Shown in pieces: positions 29,306 to 43,114 of a stretch of 64,000 bases of DNA (the stretch's first letter is position 1; each line of letters opens with the position of its first letter). Under the pieces are notes generated by a model. It did no database searches. It was not told where the DNA came from and saw only the letters and a program-made list of their open reading frames with translations. The position numbers and the translations under genes were made by a program. This stretch comes from Trichoplax sp. H2. Taxonomy: Eukaryota; Placozoa; Uniplacotomia; Trichoplacea. The stretch is from the NCBI GenBank assembly GCA_003344405.1, contig NOWV01000017.1, positions 744,001 through 808,000 on the forward strand. Direction: 5' to 3'.

Positions 29306-31451
29306 TTGATATCTCTACGAAAGTCTGCAATAGACTATGTAAAATACTGTCGTGAAAGCAGTGGAATTATTCCAGCGTTAACTATTGCATTAAGCTAACA
29401 ATAAAAAATCATAGCGATAGGTAACACGCTATTGTAATGCTTAATTCTATATGTAATATTACGTTCCTATGCTAGGGGAGAAATCTTAATATGTATCGAA
29501 CGATTTATATTTACTCGTAAACTTAATGTTATATTAAAGGAAGAATAAATAAACATTATCAATTTTACATAATATTGCAACATTATCCAATAAGGAACGG
29601 CTTACGCAGTATATTTTAGGCACAGCCTCTGCTTTATTTACACTGATACCTAAACATACAGTAGGTTAAAGTCATTACCGACTGTGTAAGTCCCGGATGA
29701 GGACATGTAAATAAATCACCTTAAAAATTGCACGTAGATTATGAATTAAGTTCAAGCGTAATTTCTAACTTTAATGATCACGTTTCATATAATTCATATT
29801 TATATACAGTATAGTAATGTAGCACGTCTCATACACGCATGTTTTGTCCATGACGGAAGGATATAAACGACTGGTTTTCTACGTATGCTATATATACATT
29901 TGGATATTGTCTTGATATTTCTGGGTTATTTTTTAATTGCTCCTAACCTGCAACCATTGAGGTATCCCAGAGTAATCAATATAATCTTGAAAATTACGTT
30001 TATCGTCATCATTATCGACATACGGGCTCGGGATGTATCGTATAAAATTTTCGCAGGTTATCACAAATGACATTATTAGGTATTGATTTCTTAATCTTTA
30101 TTATAATACTGTAATACTACAGTATACTAGCCCCAAGACCGTTCTAGGAACGGTTAGCCCCTTTGATTAAAATAGATTAATTTTATTTTGTTACTGATCA
30201 ATGCTAGATTCAAAGTATGAAAACTATACTGTGCTAGTTTGACAGAGTAGACAGTGTACATCAAACACACGTACACGCACAAATTTATTTTAACACAGTA
30301 ACGGATTAAGCTTGGATACCCTTGAATACATCCATAAACTTGTGGCACTTGTGCAATTTATAGGTTTTTTATTTTTTATCCGATAATTACTTTCATTACA
30401 GTAGCTTCTAGACTTTTTTGAGCTTTCATGATGATTATGCAGACATCAATACGTATTTTTTCGCTCAATGGGCATTGTACTGGTATAGTAAATCACACTA
30501 CTTTTATATTGTTACTTTTAAGAGTATTACTACTGGTATATGAAGATATATGTCTTGTAGTATTACTTGAAAGCTATGAAAACTTGCTATGGTGTTAAGG
30601 GAAAATGCAAGATTCTTCTTTCAAGTTTTCGCTGAATGTGATTTTGGATGAGAAAATATTAAGGCTGATATAGGAATGAAAATATTGAGTGAATAGGTTT
30701 GAGGGAAGAGTATACGATGCTAAGAATTTTATTTAGTGCTACCAAACAAGATTGAGGGTAGGGGCTGTAAAATGTGGTATTTCTGTTAATCCTGTTGCAT
30801 GTACTCGACTATTATGATGGAGTCCATGACTAGAGCAGAGAGTCAGTGACGATTATTTTTCTCTAACATGCTTTGCTTCTGCATTGGTATTGTACCGCAT
30901 TTTCTACACAGGTAGCCACGATAGATAGGTTTTATTTTATTTGCAGTCACTATCAAAATTGCAATACCTATGTTATGTGGTGTATTTGTTACAGGAATTA
31001 ATATGAAAGTCCCCGATCAGAATACATAATAGTCGAATTCAAGCGACGCAGAAGCAAGATCTCCTTAAAACGTCCGACCAGGGACTATTTGTACTAAAGC
31101 CTCCTGTTTCACTCCAAATAATCTCCGTCTCAATTCATACACAAATAGAATTAATTAATCCATTCATGATGTATATCAATATAGGCTGAGCAGCATTAGG
31201 TGAATTAGTGTCATTTTGGGATGTGGTCAAGGAGATTTAGTCAGGGACTTTTTGCGAATTTTGAAAATTCCCAACATTGGCGATACTCTTCTGTACCGTA
31301 TGACAGATTTGGAAACACAGACCCATGACTGACGGACTCCGGACGATACGGTACAGTACAGTTTTTTTAAATATACCGTAAGCGCGGTAACTCACTTCCA
31401 AGGCGGCGAGATATCTTTGAAGTTGTGGAAACTGCTTAAACACGTACACTC

Positions 31452-31738
31452 GAACAGTAGTTTAGTAAGAAGATATTTAGAGCTGGCCGGCAATCGTGTG
31501 TCGCTTCAGTACAGTGCTCAAACACGACCTGCACAACGTGTCGTTGCAACGCCTGACGTTTCAGTGACGAACAAAATTCAATTGAGGTAAACGAGCTGCT
31601 TCAAAATATTATTAACATAGACCTTCAAGTATTTTCTCCTCCTTCTATTACACTTGGAAGCCATTGAATCCTGCAATACTTTGATGTAAAAGGTCGTTGT
31701 TGATTGATTAAGTGGAAAAGTTTAAAGATAAAGATAGC
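31452..31738. repeat. 287-bp tandem duplication, copy 1
   Basis: Starts GAACAGTAGTTTAGTAAGAA and ends AAAGATAAAGATAGC. The adjoining copy is about 95% identical with a 3-bp indel. Both copies carry an open stretch of about 45 codons ending at an AG|GTAAAC donor-like site, but no known family is visible. Confidence 0.93.
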
Positions 31739-32022
31739 GAACAGTAGTTTGGTTAGAAGATATTTAGAGCTGGCCGGCAATCTTGTGTCGCTTCAGTACA
31801 GTACTCAAACACGACCTGCACAACGTGTCGTTGCAACGCCTGACGTTTCAGTGACGAACAAAATTCAATTGAGGTAAACGAGCTGCTTCAAAATATTAAC
31901 ATAGACCTTCAAGTATTTTCTCCTCTTTCTATTACGCTTGGAAGCCATTGAATCCTGAATTACTTTGATGTAAAAGGTCGTTGTTGATTGATTAAGTGGA
32001 AAAGTTTGAAGATGAAGATAGC
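31739..32022. repeat. 287-bp tandem duplication, copy 2
   Basis: Second copy, immediately adjacent and in the same orientation. It ends at AAGATAGC, after which similarity stops. Confidence 0.93.
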
Positions 32023-33886
32023 CAAGTTCGACAAGGCCGACTATTGCATGGCTTAATACAGTAAAGTTAGTTCAAGAGAGCTGAAAGATGCCCTTTCATT
32101 GGCGTCATGCTTGTGTCAATCGAGTTGTAATTTAAAAGTGGAAAAATCACTGGGTCTAAGATCTGAAAATCGAGGCGATTGTCAATTTTCTCTGCCATTT
32201 TTATCTGACAGTGAATATCGATTTCAATATGAACAAGGGAAAAGGATTTCAAGAAAAGGTAGACAACAATACGGTAGATCTGATAAATTAATCGTTCTAC
32301 ATCCCACGATGTTGTGGTAATTCTGGCTCAAGCAGATGTTGTAATCTTGTAGCCTCTCTTTATCCATTAGTTGCATACTATTGCTGATATCAGCGCTATC
32401 ATTGCAAAATTGTTTATTGACTCCATTACTGTTTCGCTGTGACAGCCTAATTATTCATAAATGACCGAATTTCTGTAGTAGTTTGACTTCTATTACCCGG
32501 ATCAAGTTATAAATATCATTCAGAATTGCACAATTCTCATTGTAAAGAACTAAGTGGTGCCTGCAAAGGTTATACAGTACAAGACATATTCAATCTTTAT
32601 TCTATGCAACCAAGTAGACACACATTTACTCTTCTTGATAACCCTAACTTGACTGACTTGACACAGTATGAATAGAAATTTCTATAGCCGCCCAATCGAT
32701 CCAATGACTGTCATAAATTTTCATTGCTGTAGCATAATATTAATCATATTATTATGATACTACGAACTGCAATCTTCAAATTTTTACCCACAATCAGCAC
32801 AATCTATTTTATACTAATATACAGCAGCTAAAAATGTTGACCTTGTCTACTCTTTATTATATTGGATCGTCTACGGGTCAACCAGATTAGCAATAGAGAA
32901 GTACAGTGACGCACGTACAGTAGACAGCATAATATCGCTGCGATCATTATGCATCGATAAATATTTTATTCTTTGTTAATACGATTTGAATACTGACGAT
33001 TACGTTATGTTATTGACTAATTAAATGATTAATTGATGATCGGTCATGCCTGGCAAATTTTTCAAGCACTCATAAGCAACAGAAGTTCTCAAATATATGC
33101 ACATATACTATAAAACATGATAAATTGACAAGACAATCCGGTAATAAAAACGCATAACCCAATACTGGTTGAGCGAACGAATCTATTTCTTAGTCGATTG
33201 GACTTTGCTAAGTTGTGCTCTACTGTAGAACGCTATGACTACTGCGGGAACATAATTACAGTATTTATATCATTACAAGTCCTATTACGTTGATGATATC
33301 CCCTTCACGGTAGCGCTACATCATGATTACTATCGTAGATTAAAGTCTAATCAATTCCATTATCCTTATTTTCTTTATCAAGGTAGCTTGTCGTTCACTT
33401 AGCATTCAGGTATAGCGTAGTGCGTCATCAGCGAATACTTACTGACGCAATATAAAATAAAATAAAATGTAAATAATTCTGCCTACTGCATACGTTCATG
33501 GATTAAAACACTGAAGTATTCCCATTTTCACTGATGCACAATTAGCTTAAGTTAAACCATTTCGATATTATTCAATAGATAAATAAATAAGACTACAACA
33601 CAACGTCTAAAAATATGTTGTAACTCTATCGAAACCGGTAATTTACTTATTGATCAATAAGTTGCATAATATGTAATATTAATGGAAAAATAGAAGAAAT
33701 ATCATTTGCTAAGATGAGATAATAGCCAGTTTTACTATCTACCAGACAGTATGATTGATTCATTATAATATACAGTACTATAGAATAGAATAAAAGTACG
33801 TTTGTTTGAAAGGCAATACAGTAATATGTACCTCATTTAATGAGAGATTGATATCAACTATTATTTCTGATGCATATGGTACATAG

Positions 33887-36871
33887 CTCGCTAGAAGAAT
33901 AGCTAAACATGAAAAGCAATTACAGAAGCTGACCAGTTATTATCAGGTATAATTAATTACGTCAATCCGTCTCTAACTTACGTATATTTTAATTAGTAAT
34001 TTAATTATCGTTTAACTTTACAAGGTAACCTATATATTTGTATACGTAGTTAAGTACACGTGTATCTAGTCTATATAATTGCTATGAATTACGTAATAGA
34101 TAAGTAAAATAAAGATTATTGTGCTTACTTCAATTAATAAAATTTTATTTTCTTAGGAAAGCACAATTTTCAAACATGCAATATTTTAACAATGTAATTT
34201 TTGATAATTTCTATTTTACGTATTTTCGCAATAGGATTACATAAATAAGCATAAGCAATCTATCAAGCAATCTCCTAATTCAACTGATTGCTGTATTAGC
34301 GAGAATAATGATAAAACCGGAAATATATCCAAACATAATCCAGTAACATGTCCCGACGATATGATAGCCAGTCAGGATACCGCTTTGTTCTTACCTACAC
34401 TACAAATGTTTGATAACGATGATGACGATAATCAAGCATTAACCCAAATTGAAGATCATGACGGTCATATTGAAAATGATAGTCAATTAACAGGTCATGA
34501 TATCGATTTGGTTAGTAATCTACAAGGAAATGGTATGGAAACTGTTGAAGATGATAGTTTATTGATGTTGGAGGCAAAAGCAACCCCATCATATAAATGC
34601 GATAACAATGCTAGCATAAATAGCGACAACTCTCATGCCTTAAGTACTGGAAATAAAAGACAACAATCTGTAGATACCAAAATAAAATCACTTAATTGGA
34701 CTATCAATAGCTGCGCAGACGTTGATGACATAGAGAAAAGTAGTACAACGTTGTATGAATTTCAATTACAAGCATGTTTACAGGTAAATGGGCGAACAAT
34801 ATTATTACCAACTAAATAATGAATTAGAATTTATTAATATTAATGCTAAATCTTAATTTCTAACGACCTTAAGGTTAAAGAACCAGTCAAATCGATCGCT
34901 TTTTCAAGTAACAATGGCAATTGTAATGACTCTATTAAGATAGCTACTTGTTCCGACCGAATAATCACTATATGGACATTATCAAAGGACGATTTTTCTG
35001 AATGGAATTTCGTAAAATGTCTCACATGCGATAAAAACGTATATCAAACTATTGGATTTAATATAAAACAATAAAAATGATGGACAAATTAACGTTATAT
35101 TTTGATTATCCTTAAATATTTAGATGGAAAAATTTAGCGATGTTAACTTTCTCTCAACGGACACCGGAATCTGTATTTCAGTTACTGGTAAATTTCGGGC
35201 ATCTCATAATAGGTAAGTAAACATAGTACAGCCTGTCAAGACTATTACGCATATTGTACAATTATCACGCGTTGATAGCAAATTTTTTTTGTAATCTTGT
35301 AACGGTGATATAACTATTTGAATATGAATATTTAGAATTTATAGAATAACAGACAAAGAAGACTTTAGTTTAGAACTTCGTAGCGGTTGTTCAAAGTAAG
35401 AGAAAAAATCCCAATAGGAATGTAGTCGAAGCGATTATACTGCACTGGTTCATCTTATTTCTTAATATACATTGAAATAATTCCAGGTTCCCGTGTAAAT
35501 GTGAATATCGATCTGTAAATTGTCCACCTGGTCACAAAGACGTTATTACTGCAATATTGAATGGAAACGATAAAAATTATTACTTTAGAAAATACTGTCT
35601 TGATGACAAATGCCAGTAAGTTTGATGTTATAGCACCTTCATATTATTACTAATATAAAATTTATTCCTTTTAACGGTAAATTGATAGATAATTAATTTA
35701 TATTGTCTACATTCTACACAGGAATTTAATATCTTGTAATGATTTCGAAAAACCCAATATATTAGAAAAGTTATCGTCTATTATTGTAGCGCATGGATCT
35801 GAACTGATGTTATTAGGATTATTTGAAAAGACGATTGTCCTATGGTAATAAACTACTTTGTAGAAAATATCGGATTTTTCTTATAAGGAGTACTTTATAA
35901 TAATTTTTGCAAAAATAGGAATTGGAGTAACTGTCAAATCACAAAGAGAATAGCGCTAGACGGGTCGTTTATTGAAAAAGAGGCTGCAAAATGTTTTCGA
36001 GTTGTAATCGAAAAGGTTAATTAGTGGCTTAAAAACAGATTCATGCATGCTTTGTTTGCATAAGTAAAATGTGAACAACAGTTTAGGAAATATTGTAAGA
36101 GATTTCTTACATTTTCATTTATATTAATACTATTATAGGACTGGCTGTTCGCAGTGATTGGTTCCAGTTTCGACAAGGTAATATAGCGTAAATAATAACT
36201 GCTAAAGTCTCGGATATTGTTTATTTCTTGCCTTAGATACTTATTTATTATTGATAGCGATCGATTTTTTTTATTTTCGTTCGTCTCATTTTTACATATG
36301 TACCTGGTACCTGCAAATAATTCTTCTTTGAAAGAATAAAGACAGCGATGCATTGATGCATAATTATTGTCTACTTGCTCTCAATCATAAAAGTAATCGT
36401 ATAGTGAAGCTACAAAGCTATGGATTCCAAGAGTGCGAAAGTACCCAAAGGTTGTTAAAAAAGTTCCAGCATTTTCATCAATAAATCATTTTTATCTTAT
36501 CTATCGTAACTATATTATTTTCTGTTTTTATATCCTTGTTCTTAGAACTGATGTAGCGTTATGTTGCGTATCACAAACACACATCGCAACAGTCACTAGA
36601 AATAACACGATTTACTTATGGAACCTCTATACATCTGCTTGCTTAGCAGAAATACCGTATCAGGGTACTGTATATTATTATGATTTACAGGGATAATAGC
36701 TTAATAAGTTTCAAAAAAATTTTAGTAACACATAACATAACTCATTCTCTAGGTCAATATATTACTAGTATTCAATTACATCCCGAGCTTCACCTTTTTG
36801 CATTAGCAACGAATTCTAATTGTCTTCATATCTATTCAAAAGTTAAGAAGGATGCCCAACTAAATAAGTAA
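33887..36871 (+). CDS. PALB2-like WD40 protein (5' end incomplete)
   Basis: Exons: 33887-33946 (coiled-coil piece LARRIAKHEKQLQKLTSYYQ), 34235-34783, 34874-35038, 35124-35212, 35336-35395, 35487-35615, 35722-35844, 35919-36015, 36335-36450, 36546-36664, 36753-36871; in phase, 541 aa without the unresolved first exon. Layout: short N-terminal coiled coil, acidic Asn/Asp-rich linker, then a seven-blade-type WD40 propeller reaching the C-terminus (TCSDRIITIWTL, LFEKTIVLWNWSNCQITKR, VTRNNTIYLWNLYTSACLAE, HLFALATNSNCLHIYSK). That order matches PALB2, which links BRCA1 to BRCA2 in homologous recombination, and blade motifs resemble human PALB2. DCTN5, PALB2's direct neighbour in human, is also in this window. 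The sequence match alone is weak, so I give no symbol. Confidence 0.6.
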
Positions 36872-39800
36872 TTATTGCAACTTTAATACATCTTAATAAC
36901 TTAAAGAAAAAGAGAACTTAAAATATGCATATGAATAACTATAAAAATAAAATCTGTATTTCCGTGCTTAGTTAACATTAACTGCCATATCCTTCCGTTT
37001 AATTGAAGAGCAAGGAATTAATATTGGCCCTTGATCGAATGAAATAATGATGACTTTACATATGGATGCTAGACTTTCAATTAGATCATAGTCGTATTAT
37101 TAGAAAATAGATTTCAATAATCCATTATGAGCGGCGCAGGTGCGAGAGAAGAATACGCGATTGTAAACACGTATCATAATCATATTTATTCTATTAAATT
37201 GAGATACTATTGATACTGTACAATAAATTTATTAAGAATTGTTAAAAAATTTTATATTGCTATCATTTTTCGAATAAATAAAAGTAAAACAATTGGGAGC
37301 CGAAATTATTTTTGAAAAGGAGTAAATAGGAAGTTTTATCTATTTGCATTTTTAGTTGTTATTCGTATAATGTTCTACCTGAGTAATGCAGGTAGGACTT
37401 ACTGATGATAAATATTTTGTATAATTTATATTTTACCTCTTAAATTATCATGTGAATTACACATGATTAGCCATGATGTTTATTATATTATTTGTGATTA
37501 AGAATAATAACTGCTAAGATTTTCATAAGTGGAATTTTTATTTTCATTAGAATAAAAATAAATGTCAAAATATTCAATTCAAGTTTTTATTAATAATATA
37601 CAATCATTTTCTTATTGTTAAGTGTATTGATAACTGTTGACTACATGATGCCCATTCATACTATCAAATGGCTTATAACTCTAAACTGGTGTGCATACTT
37701 CAAAGTCTCTTTAAAATGAAAAGCAGATCGGCTAAAAAATTTTCAATTTTGAAAGCACTTCTAGATTTTAATGAACGATTTTGTAGGCGAACGAACACAG
37801 TACTGCAGAAGTTGTCCACTTACACAACAGCGATACTCAACTCTAGTTTTATGATTGCATACTATTATACACCAGCATAAGCAGTCTTGATATCATTGGC
37901 ATTAATTCGAAAGATTAATATACAGGGATTAAAGTTATTCAATCAAGTATAACCAATTTATATAGAGAGGTAATTATATTAAAATGAATGAATTGATATT
38001 TAACTGTGATGTGTAATCGTAGAGTATCTCGTAAATGAAAGATGAATGGCATGAATTATATTGATATTTGTTAGCTGGCCTAAGTATCTTGATTCTTCAC
38101 CTTCTGATTTCGTTAAGGTATGACTTATTTGCTACCTATTTATTAAATCAACGAAAATTATATTTATAACGGTCTTGTTGATGCTTCCATGGGCATTAAT
38201 TATAGATTGTTAGTCTATTTCATCCATATTAATTGATATTGCAATAACTTACAATGATGTAACCAATATTTTTCCTGTACTAATATCATTTCAGCGGTAC
38301 TTGATAATAAAAAGAAGAGCTTAATGATGAAGAACAATAAAAGGCAGTATGGCAAACATTAAAAAGTTGATTATACTTAGTTTATACTATAATTAATTGC
38401 TTAAATGGTGTATTACATTAATGAAAATAATATAATGGTCGATATATTCAAATCGCATATTTAATCCTATTGATTAAATAGAGCTATATGGATTGTTCAA
38501 CTCATTCTTATATCTGCAACTGTAAAATTGTCTTGTATTAACCTTTACGTTACCGTTACCTCATATTACGCAAACAATCCTCACTGTCTTGACACTTCTA
38601 CAATGGTGATAATAACACTCTGATGAATAATAAATATATTATTTATCATACTAAACAATAAAATAAAATATGAATACTACTTCTATAATAAGAAGAAAAA
38701 TTCTAATAGTTACAGCTATATTACGATTTAAAAAAGAGAAAGGAAAAATGATGAACTTTTGTAAAGGACTGTATCGATTTCCTTGTCCATAGCTCGATAA
38801 TTTAGCTTGTATTACTGTGATCTTTGTCCTACAGTTCCTTGATCCATGGTTTACAAGAAGGAAACCGAGCCGACATTTGCCGTTTATTTATACATCCGTA
38901 CGTATATTATAGGTATGGTACATATCTCTATGTATATTATATAAAGATAGATTTATATAACATACATAAATAATTTTATGATAGTATGTAACGCTAGGCA
39001 AGCAACAAAATAAAATAGGAACTTTTAGTCAATTCTAATTCACGTAGAATTTGTTAGCTGTAATTTGCCGATATGAATAAATAACAAACCCATAACAAGG
39101 GAATGAATAATAATGAGGAAAGGAATAGTATTGGCGCATGTCTATGTTTAAACTAGATTAATCTTTCCTTTGTACTACTTCACCCATAGAAATATTGCCT
39201 AATTCAATTAATCAATACATTTCTGTGTTTCATTTCGATGGTTATGCTAGCAAACAAAAGGCGAAAAATAAGGTAAAAATGAAAATTTAGATACTGAAAG
39301 TTGTTCATCAAAAAGCAATGTATTAGGCGTATGCTACTGTAATTAACGTAGATAGCATGTTAACTTAATTCGGCAAGCTTACGAAAGGATGAATAGGTAT
39401 TGATCCATCTACAATCTAGCAAAGTTACGGTATTGGAAGCGAATATAACTGCGGTTGTTTGTCACCTGATGTAGTCGCGGCTATTATAACTTAATATGGA
39501 GTACGTAGGCTGACTCCGCTAGATAATTACGAGTCAGAAGCCCACATACAGCCATGTATTATATTATTTCTGTCATTCTGACATCAAAGAGGACTCATAT
39601 CAACACTAATTATGAAGGTTATTACAAATATTCGATGCTGCTGAGTCTAAGTTAATAAAATAACCCACCTATTCTACCCACGCTACAAATAGATTACCAA
39701 ATCCGTATAAAGTAACTGCAATTCTGCATTTTGACATTATTATCAATATAACAAATCCAGGATAAGATTTCGCATTTTGGGGTCTAGGTTAGACTACATA

Positions 39801-40496
39801 GACATTCGATAAAATTTTTTAAATTTATCCTTATTTTTCGTTTTATCTTGTACAAACGATATATAACTTCTTTTTGCAATGTATAATTAAGACATATACC
39901 TATAAAGCGAAGTAGCTATATATAGATATCAATATATTGAGAGAGAGATTTACAACCATGTATAAAGATAGCAAGATATTACTTTCGATACAGCATAGTT
40001 AAATCTCGTATAATGTTCTTGCTTAGTATTCTTCTTCAATAGTAGTCATTTACATTCTTTATACTCTCGTCTATTAGATAAGTAAATTCTTTTGAGTTGT
40101 ACCAAAGTCACATTTTATTAAATATTTAATACCCGATCTAGCTTCACATGAGAACGATTTAAAATTTTTATATGCTTGATTCTTAATATTGTAGGTGAAA
40201 AATTAGATGACATTTATATCATCAATTAGGAAGACATCGTGATCATTTGGTTTGAATCATTGCCTATCCTACTATTACTATCATCATTTTAATATAAGAT
40301 TTACAAAGGGGTGCGTTATATTCAATATAATTATTTTACTTCAAAATTTTTAACTATTGGCATTACTGGTGACTGCTATTCGAAGGCAAAAAAAGAAGAA
40401 AATCATACAAGTATATTACGTATATATACTCGTGTGTAAGCATAGTATATATATACGTGTAGGTCATATATGCATATTTAAGAAAGAATTCTAGCC
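36872..40496. other. gene-poor AT-rich intergenic region
   Basis: 3.6 kb with no coding signal I can support. A 70-codon open frame at 37668-37880 has no recognisable family. Some TATA-type simple sequence occurs near 40420-40475, just upstream of the next gene. Confidence 0.45.
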
Positions 40497-43114
40497 ATGA
40501 GAAATAGCATTTTCGCCTTGTTAACATTACTTATTTGGCAAAGTTCCTATTGGATGATGATATTAAAGCAACAGGGTATAATAGCACTACCAAGTAAGTC
40601 CAATTCGACTAATAATCCATAGCATCATCGATACAGTTTTAACTTTTCTTTCGTTAAATTGAATCAGTTAACTAGATACACCGTAAAATAGGTTAAATTT
40701 TTATTTATCGAGCGACTGTAAAATACGATTTTTAACTTTTATTAGATGGGCATCACTTCACCCCTGGTCGTTTTAATAAATTTATAATAGTATTGAGTAT
40801 AAATTTTTAGTTAAATTCCATCATCCTATGTTTGAATAGTCAACTTATAATCGTTTCTATAATGATATTGACATGGTATCAAATCCTTCTGAATATCACG
40901 ATATCATACTATCTTGAGATCAACCGTAGATGTTGTCGTCTCAATATCATAACGGATAGTGCATTTGAAACTAAAAAATTTTTCTGCTATCCCACTCCTA
41001 CTAAAATGATTCATTATTGTGTCAATTCATTGATTTTTTTTCTTTCCCTCTTCTTCCATAATAATTAATTAAAATTCAATGGGCCAATAGTTTGGTTGCT
41101 AGCAATAAATGATAAGCTAGCATTAATTAGACCAATTTTAACTTGTATGAATTTCTATAGCTGATCGATTTCTTCATATTATCTCGTTTGCGGTAAGTTA
41201 GATTGTCTAAATATGATGATGATAGCAAACAGTAATCGATAGAGAATCATTATGCAAGGTCAATAATTGTTATACAAAAAAGATTGAATTCGGTTCAATT
41301 GTCTAAGTTGGAAAAGTAGAATACTGTCATGCAAAGGATATAAGCAGGAAGCTAAGAATAAATAGTGAAAGATATTGCCGTCATTGTCCACTAGTACGTA
41401 AGGAGTAGAGCATATAAATTTTTTTGATTTGTATCACATGGGGCGTCTTGAAGGTGTAGCAAACTGATTGACACGATGGTCATAGAATCAAGTAGGAAGC
41501 AACAATAAATAACATCTCTTCCTCATGATTTTGATCATTTTTTGTCCGAATACGAAGATATGGTCCATTCACGGGCCCAATAGTAATGAATGAGCGTAAT
41601 CTACCTTGCCTAAAATTGTAATTGTTGTCGTTTTGGTAAGATGACACAAAATTGTCATTATTATACAATATTAGTCATTTTACAAGTCGTAGGTTACAAG
41701 AAGAATCGGCAGATGGCTCCTATTTAACAATTTTTTGAATATAATGAAAACCAATCTATTGGACAATTTCAGATGAAGAAAGTAGAATTCAATCTACTGC
41801 TATTGTTGACCATAATTATTAGTTGATCAGTTGCTTTTTAGATGTCTTCTTACCTATGGACATACAATACAAAATCTCCTAATTGTCAGTCTACCTGTAT
41901 CCACTCATGCCCACGCTTAATTTACGGACATATTGCTATAGCAATCCCCCATGTCTGTAACTAATTATCGATTATTCTAGACACGCACTAATAGAATAAA
42001 AAATAATATGAATCCACCAACCCACTTGCATTTATACGCGATACAACTGTGATATATCAGGTAATCTGATCGGTAATTTTTTTTCAAAATAATATTTATA
42101 CCTTTCCATTTTATAAAAAAAATTTTTTATCAATTCCTTTTTCTGCTCTTGTGAAGTTGTGCTGTAATTACTTCACGCTTCAAAATCCTTCGTTTTAAGT
42201 AACACTAAGCAAATAAAATTATAAAAAAAAATAAATTACAAAAAAATTGCTAGCTGAAATCATTGAACATGTTACTTTCTATTCTCCAACAGGATTAGGC
42301 TTATGTATGCATAATGATATTAAATTAATAATTTTTATTCTTTTCCTAATACATTGTAGTATCGGATAAATGGAATAAAACTATAGCCAAAGCAATATCT
42401 CCATCATCATTGTTGCCATTATCAATAAATGATAGAAATAATCCGTCAGTTTCAGACAATCATCCACCGGTAACTCATCGAACGACAATAAATTCAACTA
42501 TACCACAGGAGCTATTATTAAATAGTACAATTTTGTCACCATCCGTAGACCAGACAAATTCAAACAATACCGATCATAATCAGGATCATAGCATGGTTAA
42601 TAGCAATAATGATATCGATCATCATCGCCATCCGCAAGGTAATAATAGCCATCATCACCAAAATAACAATGATGACAACAATAACGACAACAACTATTAC
42701 ATCAATACTAATTCAGTTATAGTTGTGACAACACAGTGGCAACAGCAATCTACCTCGCCATCATCTCCAGGTTTAGCAACAACTAGGACAAATACAAATC
42801 GAGGGAGGTATTTTTCTCCTCGTGAAATAAAATGTTGTAACATAGCAATGGTGAGTGGTGACCGTCATTATCCATGTAATGTTTATAGACAGACACAAGA
42901 ACGAAATGATCAAATAGAACGACATAAGAAAAGCTTGAACACGAATAATGTGAACCTTAGAAAAAAGCTAGTGAAAATATTTAAAGCTGCAATTGCAGAA
43001 TTGCAAGAGGTTCAACGCTGTACTGATACTTCAAAGAAAATCCGTCATTATGAAAGATGTTGTACATCAATGAATTATTTTCGATTGGTTCGTAAGTCTA
43101 GAAAACGAGGTTAA
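40497..43114 (+). CDS. putative secreted His/Asn-rich protein with cysteine-containing C-terminus
   Basis: Not recognised. Two exons, 40497-40593 and 42360-43114, join in phase (A|TA) to 283 aa; further small exons inside the 1.77-kb intron cannot be excluded. The first exon encodes MRNSIFALLTLLIWQSSYW, a plausible signal peptide. The second has a low-complexity middle (His, Asn, Asp, Gln; HHHQNNNDDNNNDNNYY), then RYFSPREIKCCNIAM, a predicted helical basic stretch (LRKKLVKIFKAAIAELQEVQ), and VQRCTDTSKKIRHYERCCTS before a basic tail RKSRKRG. Six cysteines lie in the last 110 residues. A secreted signalling or matrix peptide with a processed C-terminal domain is possible. It is downstream of and co-oriented with the PALB2-like gene, with 3.6 kb between. 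Confidence 0.5.

Larger units (their letters stand above)
29306..33886. other. gene-poor intergenic region with a tandem duplication
   Basis: 4.6 kb between the divergent RING gene and the PALB2-like gene. Short TATACAGTATACAGTA sequence near 29208-29222 and GGTACAGTACAG at 31349-31360 echo the palindromic arrays. The only strong structure is the 287-bp tandem duplication. Small open frames at 29.9, 30.2, 31.2 and 32.1 kb have no recognisable family. Confidence 0.45.

Noticed and set aside
32067-32320. Opposed open frames next to the 287-bp tandem repeat
   Set aside because: Neither shows a known family; the two frames overlap on opposite strands and cannot both be real.
37668-37880. 70-codon open frame
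   Set aside because: Starts with ATG but has no recognisable domain, no splice partners and lies in gene-poor sequence.
43010-43080. Insulin-like A chain suggested by a CCTS sequence in the secreted protein
   Set aside because: The cysteines required after CC (x3-C and x8-C) are absent, so it does not fit the insulin fold.
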